A DNA stretch of 64,000 nt, from contig CM068585.1 in NCBI GenBank assembly GCA_035048485.1, positions 15,109,501 to 15,173,500 of the forward strand, written 5' to 3'. This DNA is from Pteria penguin. Lineage: Eukaryota; Mollusca; Bivalvia; Pterioida; Pteriidae. Position 1 is the stretch's first letter. The number at the start of each line of letters is the position of its first letter. The notes beneath the pieces are model-generated. The model was not told the origin of the DNA and did no database searches. It worked only from the letters and a program-made list of their open reading frames with translations. The position numbers and the translations under genes are program-made. Shown here in pieces: positions 29,201 to 37,291 of this stretch.

Positions 29201-32200
29201 AATGATATTAAACAACATGCTTGCAGGTGGCCATAAGCCTTTAGTTTCTTTAGAACTTTTAAAACATCTTAAATTATACAGAACCATCTGTACGTAATAC
29301 CTACCAAGTTTCCTCAAAATCAATATAGAAGTAATTGAAGAGAAAGTTCAAAATGTGAAAAATCAACCCCCACTCCTTTCCTTTTACAGTCTGAAATAAT
29401 TCTCTGACAAAAGCATTCATAAAATTAATTCTGGCTAAAATACAGCAATTAAGTGCATCAAAAATCAACTGCAGGGAAAATATTTATAAAATGCATTTTT
29501 ATGCATTAAAATGACATAGTCCAAAAGGAAGTCCAAAGCAAATAAAATATTAACATTCAGGCTGCAATCCCCAAAAATATTTTTCTTCACACATCCTTAT
29601 ATATGACACTGATGCATTCAGTATGTCTTCGTATATAATGGAGGGTACAGTCTAAGACTTACTTTTGGCTATGGTGTCACCATCTTCTGACAGATCTGGA
29701 AGATAAACAGCTACACTAGGGGACCTATAGTTGGGGACCTATAGTACTTTATTCCTAACAAATTTCATCAAAAGCCATTGAGTTGCTACAAAGTGAAAGA
29801 AAATGCAAAAAAATACCTCTATCTTTTTTGTAATCTTAAAAAATTCATTGAAAATCTAAAAATTAACATACCGGTATTGTCAAAATTCTGTCTAAAAACA
29901 TTCCTTTACTATATCCTGGCTTAAACAAGCATTTCCATGCATCAAAAGTCAAACATAAGTAAAAAAAAAAAAGATGAAAACCATGGCATGATGCTATTTT
30001 GCATGGTAGTTCAAGAAGATGTAAAAAATTATTTATTTGATTTCAACAAAATATATAAACTTGAAATATGCATCCCTCTGGATCATTCAGATGCTATTAC
30101 CGGTAGTTTTATTATCCATGCAGTGGTTCTAGAGAAAAAGAAGCAGACTACACTCTGTCACCCACTTTTAGCCATGGTGGCACCACCTATCAACGGATTT
30201 GGACAAAATGTACAAACTTGGTAGAGGACCTATAGTACTTTAGGTATACCGGTACCAAGTTTCATCAAAATTCTTCAAGTGGTTCTAAAAAAGTCGAAAA
30301 TTTTAAAAGTTTACAGACGAACGGACAGGGGGACAACAGAAAACAGGTGATCAAAAAAGCTCACTTGAGCTTTCAGTTCAGGTGAGCTAATAAGAGTAAA
30401 GTGATTTAACAGACTTAATATTAAAACAAGTATGAGATGTTTTATATTTAAAGAAAGAAAGTCAGACATGAGACTAAAAACAAGCGGACCAGTAGTATCT
30501 CTTCACATGGCAGAAAAATTCATGGAACTATTTGACCTTGATCTTCGACCTTCTGACCCCAAAAGTAATATGGATCTTCCTCTCATTAAACTAAAGGCAT
30601 ATGGGAAGTATGAACCCAAGAGAGCTATAATTGGGCTTCTAGAGTGACTTACGTTTTTCTATGATAAACTCTAGTGACCTTAAACTTTGACCTTGGATCT
30701 TTCTCTCAGTATACTTAAGCTGTATGTGAAGTATGAACCCAATAAGGCCAAAACTGTGACTTCTTGAGTGTCTACAAGGCTTTGTTACAGACACACACAT
30801 GCACCCACCAACACACAAACAGTACTGTTACTATATCATCCCTGCATCTCTGTTACAAGGGAATAATAAGAGAAGAGTCAAATTTCAGAAACAAACATAA
30901 GTGTTAAAATGTGTTTGATTTTTTATTCTATATCATTATCATTTTGCAATAGAACTGAAACTAGAGACACTGTCTAGACTGAAGCTCCACTAGTTTTGTC
31001 ACTGGAAAGATTGAATACATGTATATTATGTACATGATAAAGATAATCTTTCAAACATTTTAATACATGTACCAAGATATTGCTAATAACCACTACATGT
31101 ACATATATTACTAAATCAAAGTACAGACAAGTAATGTGCGTTGAAACTGCACATATAATTTTCATCCTAGAATTTACAGCCAGATGTTATGGTAGGTTGG
31201 TTGATTGGTGTTTTACGTCGTTTTCAACAATTTTTCAGTTATATCACGACATGGAAGCAGGAGGTTACCAACCTCTTAAACATTGTAGTGCAATCCTGGG
31301 ATCAGACCCGGATCGTCGGTGCCACAAACCAAGCACTTAACCACTACACCAAGCCTGCCCCTCAGATATTATGAGATCATTTCTTAAAATTGTCATTAAG
31401 GATTATATAACACCATTTTATTCACATACATTTTTTAGAATTCATACATTGTGAGTAGACTGTATAGTAATACTGCAACAAATACATGTAGAAACAAGAA
31501 AATCAAGTCGAAAGCCTTGATAAAGGCGTTGATGGAAAACGGACAATCTGACTGACAAATGGATGGTTCAGTAGTCTTATGCCGTGGTCTGACATTTCAG
31601 ACTGTTATGAAGTCTGAATCATCTGCACATTTGTATAAATAACTGCTACTGCACCTTGTGAAACAAACATGGGTAACATTTGTCCAATATTTGACCTTTT
31701 AAATCACTGATGGGAAAATTGAGTCTATTTCAAAGAAAATCATTGAATACATTATGAAGTAATTTCTACTGAAATGATCAGGCTGATGCTTCACTACAAC
31801 TATTTTTAATACGATATTCATGTTTTCTGTTGGAAAACTTCGCCAATAGAAACTAGGTCATTGCATCCAATAAATGGAGATGACTTTATTTCATTTATAT
31901 TAGATATTGATATAAATGTAAATGTTAGGAATACCCTAATTACTGAAATGCCCTCATAATATACCGAAATGCCCCAGAAATGCCCATCAAATTTACTTGG
32001 AAATTACTTTATTTCACTCATATTAAACATTGATATAAATGTAAACATAATTCATTAAACAAGAGGCCCAAGTGGGCCTATATCGCTTACCTGAGTACCT
32101 AGATGATCAGTCATGCATGAAGGAAGAATTCATTTATTTTTGCATTAATGTGACTAAGTCAACACAGATGTTGAAAATATGTCAAATTTTATTTCAGGCT

Positions 32201-35200
32201 AGAATAAAAAACCACACTTTTTTGCAAATCCATTTCGGTGATTTTGATATTAAGCATTTCCTTTGTCTCTGCAAGATGTCATTCAGGGCAACAAGTTAGT
32301 CATTTTCTTTAGGTGGGGCCTTTTGTTGACTGATTTCAAGTCTGGGTCATGAACAACAATTGTTTCAAATATTGTCCAGATCTAACTTAAAATTGCCTAA
32401 TTTCATATGTTAAAATTTATTAAAATCCTTCAAACAGTTTTGTAGAAAAAGTTGAAAATGTGAAAAATGGCCAACCCCCCCCCCTTTTTTTTGGAAGTCT
32501 TAAACGTAAAATTGCCTAATTTCATATGTTGAGTGTTGAGAAACATCTAAAAACTTATTTAGATGTGTAAAAAAAAAAAAAAAAAATTTGACCAAAAATG
32601 GATTTGAACCGCTACTCTCCATATTTCAAATACCAAGTGGTATATGTACCATTGTGAGACCTACTTTTTAGACATGGTGGCATTATCTGTAAACCAATTT
32701 GGATGAAATTTATCAAATTGATAGAGGACTTTTAGTACATCATGTATTCCATGTTTCATTAAAATCTTTCATGTGGTTTTGTAGAAAAAGTTGAAAATGT
32801 GAAAAATGGCCAACCCCCCCCCCCCCCCCCCTTTTTTGGAAGTCTTAAAAAATTCATAAAAAATCCAAAAATTGAGATAATTACAAAATTCTTTCACAAT
32901 AATATTCCTTACCACAATTATGATCAAAATAATCATTAAGAAATCATCAATATCAATTAACTGAAAAACATGACACTTTTCTTCATTGAAATGACTAAGT
33001 CCAGAAACACGTCAAAAAAGCGTAAATTTCTATTTGACAGATCTTAATCCCCGAACACAATTTTTAATAACCCATCTTTATAGATTGTTGAAATGCAATT
33101 AGTTTCCCATTTATGTACTGGTTCTGGAGGAGAAGATGTTTGAAGAGGGCTACCCTTTTGGGTACTTTTGGCCCCGCCCTGGATCCACCCCTAAGGGAAT
33201 CTGGATCCCGAACACAATTTATTAGGGGACCTTGAGTACATCATTTACACAAAGTTTGATCCAAATCTGCAATGTTGTTCCAGAGAAGAAGTTGAAAATG
33301 TGAAAAAGTTAACGACGGACGGACGGATGGACGACGGACGACACACTATGACTATAGCTCACTTGAGCCTTTGGCTCAGGTGAGCTAAAAACACACACGC
33401 ACAAAATTTATATACTGAAACATCGTTTCAACTGCTAAGTTCCTCTGATCCGAGTGTAGGAAATAGCCATGCATTATGCTGTTTCAATTTTTCTTGGACT
33501 ATATCAATTTATATATTAGGAAATTCAGTCTTTGATCAATTGATAAAATATATAAATGAATATATATACAGTATGAAAGATATAAGGAAAGAACAACACT
33601 TAATAGTCTTAGAAAAATAAGATTGATTTATCCTTCTTTGCTCATTTACGGTCCATGGAAATGCCGAAAACACCACGTAATTACCAAAAATACCATAAAA
33701 TGTACCGAAAACACCAATGGATTAGAAATTAACTTAGATTTTCTGAAAGATTGGGCAATTTTACATTTATGTATCACGTTTCAATCATATTGGACGATAT
33801 CTGATAGAGTTATGATAAATATTCTTATTTCACAGGTAAATTGTCTGTGTGGTCAGCGGCCAGTACTGTATAGTATACGACAATGACATATCACTAACTG
33901 TACTGGTACCTGTGATACGATGTTCATGTTCATGTATATATATGCAAATTACATATGCTTATTTAATATATTGTAATGAAATAAATTAATTTGCTATATA
34001 ATATTCTTTTTTACATTTTAATTTATATAATATTGCCATTTCAACAAAATGAAAAGTGATACATATTAAAATATTGAAAGATATTGTCTTTTTATTTGTA
34101 GTTTATTTAAACTATTTTTCACGTAAAATTTTGAATTTAAATAAATTAAACAGTAGAGCGAACTAGATGCTGCTTGCCTACATGGTATAATGAAAATGGC
34201 ATCCAAAAGTAGGATCGCTGAATACCATTGAGAAATATTGCTGTAACTTCCTCAAAATGCAACCTACTTGCATAATATTTGGTGAGAGTATTATAACATC
34301 TGTATCTAATGTAGATATGTTGTTTTCCTTATTCCATTGGTGTTTTCGGTACAGTTTATGGAGTTTTCGGTAATTACCTGGTGGTTTCAGTGTTTTTGGC
34401 ATTTCCATGCACCTGCTCGTTTCTGGACAGAAAGAATATGGCTAAATTATATGCAATATAGATAATATACGATATATCCTATTTAATATCATTAAAATAC
34501 ATGTATAATAATAGCAAATAAAATGCATTATAATTCTGATTTTTTGTGCCTTTTTTATTTCGGGTTATAGGAAATTTCTGAGGTCTATAGGAACTAAAAT
34601 TACTATGGACCTAATGTGGGCTCAGGACGTTTCGACACCAGGTTGTTTCGGCATCCGATTTAGAGGACGTTTCGGCACCTGTTTAAAGTTGTTTCGGCAC
34701 TCATTGAAAATGGTTTTGGCACCCAACAAAGCAGTTTCGGCACCTACATATTTTAATCAATAGTAAAACAATTTACTCACTATACGAACCATGTCTGCAT
34801 TATGAGTATGAAATTGCACATTTGAATATTATTATCATTATTATTATATTTCTTTTTTGAAATTATGACCGCAGATTTGTTTTTCTTGTTACATGTTTTA
34901 CAGTCCATGAAAATATCAACATCATTCTCACATTTCCCTATAATCAGTCTCATTTTACACAGCGATTTTAAAAAGAAATAAAAGTCCTTAACAGATCTTA
35001 ATATTTTTTCGTGAAACTGAAGCTAGTTTACACTAACCATGCATGATCAATTAATTAGCTTTGGTGACATCCGCATATCAATGAAAGCATATATTGACCG
35101 TTGCCCCCATCTATATTAGCGGATATTGGTATTTTTATAAATTTTGATGGGGGGGGGGGGGGGGCGGTAGGTGTAAAGGAAATTTATTTTTAATTGAAAG

Positions 35201-37252
35201 ATTCTTTAATACTATAGTAGTATATACATGTAATCGAAAACAATTATTATCTAAATCTGCAAAGTTGAACAAATCAATATACACGCATTTCATACATTCT
35301 TACTGTTACGGTGTATACAGTCATATTCGTGTTTTTCTTTCTTTTTATTCTATTAAAAAAAAAAAGAAAAAAAAAGATAAAAATTGTGATGAAAATTGTT
35401 GGAATGGGGTTTTTTTTCTGTCACTGTTAACTCATATGTATTTTTATATCACATTCATCTCATGGATTGTTAGAATTTGAATTAACTTTTATAAGGTTAT
35501 TGTTGGCTGTTATACATTATCATAGATTTGGCAGTAATTTTGATGTTATTATTCTTTACCAATTGAACAGTAAACATTTGCATTGAATAAAAATGTTTGT
35601 CATTTGTTATGTCTAATCCGCTCGAAATTATCACAAAGAAAATATCATTACATATCAAAAACAAGAAGAATTGGCCCATTAGAGCAGATTTTCATCACAG
35701 GTCCCTAAACGTACATATAAGATGCCAAAACAACTTATAGGTGCCGAAACGACCTGGTGCCAAAACCTCCTGGTGCCGAAACGACCATAATTCACCTAAT
35801 GTCTATAGCACTTCAAAGTTAATTATGCACACTGCTTAATAGGTTTTAAGAGTATTTGAAACCACAATGAAATATCAAAACAATCAAAAGAAAATCAAAG
35901 GAAAGTAATTATGTTTGCTATTAATAACATCGATAAATAGTTTGTAATAATTAAATAAAACCTTCTGTACTCTAGTGTACTAAGGTGTACGTGTACTCTG
36001 TTTTAGTGTTTAGAAGCACCGCTGTCAGTAAATAGAGTTAATGAAACTGACTAAAGCTGCAACATGTTACTAAATCTCAACATTTCATACACCACTCTCA
36101 TGAATACAATAGACAAAATCAGAAAATATCTTCGTGCGAAAAAGAATATTTTACCTTCTATGCACTTTAAAATACCTTTTTTCGTTGTACTTGACAAAAC
36201 TATGGGTATGAAATGAAACAGGAAGCAGATTTTTTGTGTATGTTTTTAGTCATATTGCAGCAAAATCATTTCGTGCTTTGGCGGTTTCATGACCTATAAC
36301 AAAATTCAACCGAAGAAAGTGACATAGAATCAGCCATGGCAAGGGAAATCCCACCCCGCCCACTGTAAATAAATAGCTTATAGCGCATATTTAATTCCAT
36401 TGGGCTTATTTGCATAGCAGCCACATGGGACCTATTAGTATAGAATTTATATAGAGAACACGAAATCAAAAGCAAATAGCAAACTTACCCATGTATAAAT
36501 ACATTTTCGTTCCCAGCATCACAATTTATTCTTCAGATTATTATTATAAATATTTTTGTTTAATAAATTAGCTTCGATGTTCCTTTTTGGAACTTTTGAA
36601 GCGAAAACTCCCATTTAAGAATCTTAGATATCACCCAAAATCCACCTTTTCACTTCAAAATACACCGGATACGCCACATTAAATCAGGGTTCGTGTAGCG
36701 GTTAAAAGCGCTTTGCTTGCGGCGCCGACAATCCGGGTTCGATTCCCGGTTGGTTACTTACTGTTTCCATGTCGCGGTATCACTGAAAATTGTTGAAAGC
36801 AACGTAAAACGCAAATCAACCAACCAACTAAGTCGACATCATTAAATCCAGCATCGAAAACTGTAAACATAGATATTCATTAAGAATTTGCTGCCAGTTT
36901 TCCCGAAATATTTACCACAGTTCGTTTTGAAAATAAAATAACATTTTCTGCATTATGGAGCTGATGCGCCGAGGGGAGGTGATTGAAATGCATATCTACG
37001 CGAGAGATTTTTTGGAATGTCAATACCTATATATCTGGTTTGGGTGTCAGGGTTAAACAGACCGAACCGAACGGATCAATCGAGGATTGTTAACCAGTTG
37101 TTTATGATAAGTCCCAGGATTAACAAAGAAAGTATAGCATGAAGGTGAATCAGTATGGCATGTGTTACTTTTCAAATAATATGAGAGACACCGGTGCTTT
37201 TATTTATTTATTTATTTTTCTTTTCTTACTATTATTATTATTATTATTATTA

Positions 37253-37291
<39 letters not shown>

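Noticed and set aside
36687..36760. Functional tRNA gene
   Set aside because: A and B boxes are present, but no complete acceptor stem was seen and the sequence continues into a SINE body shared with 31193-31362.
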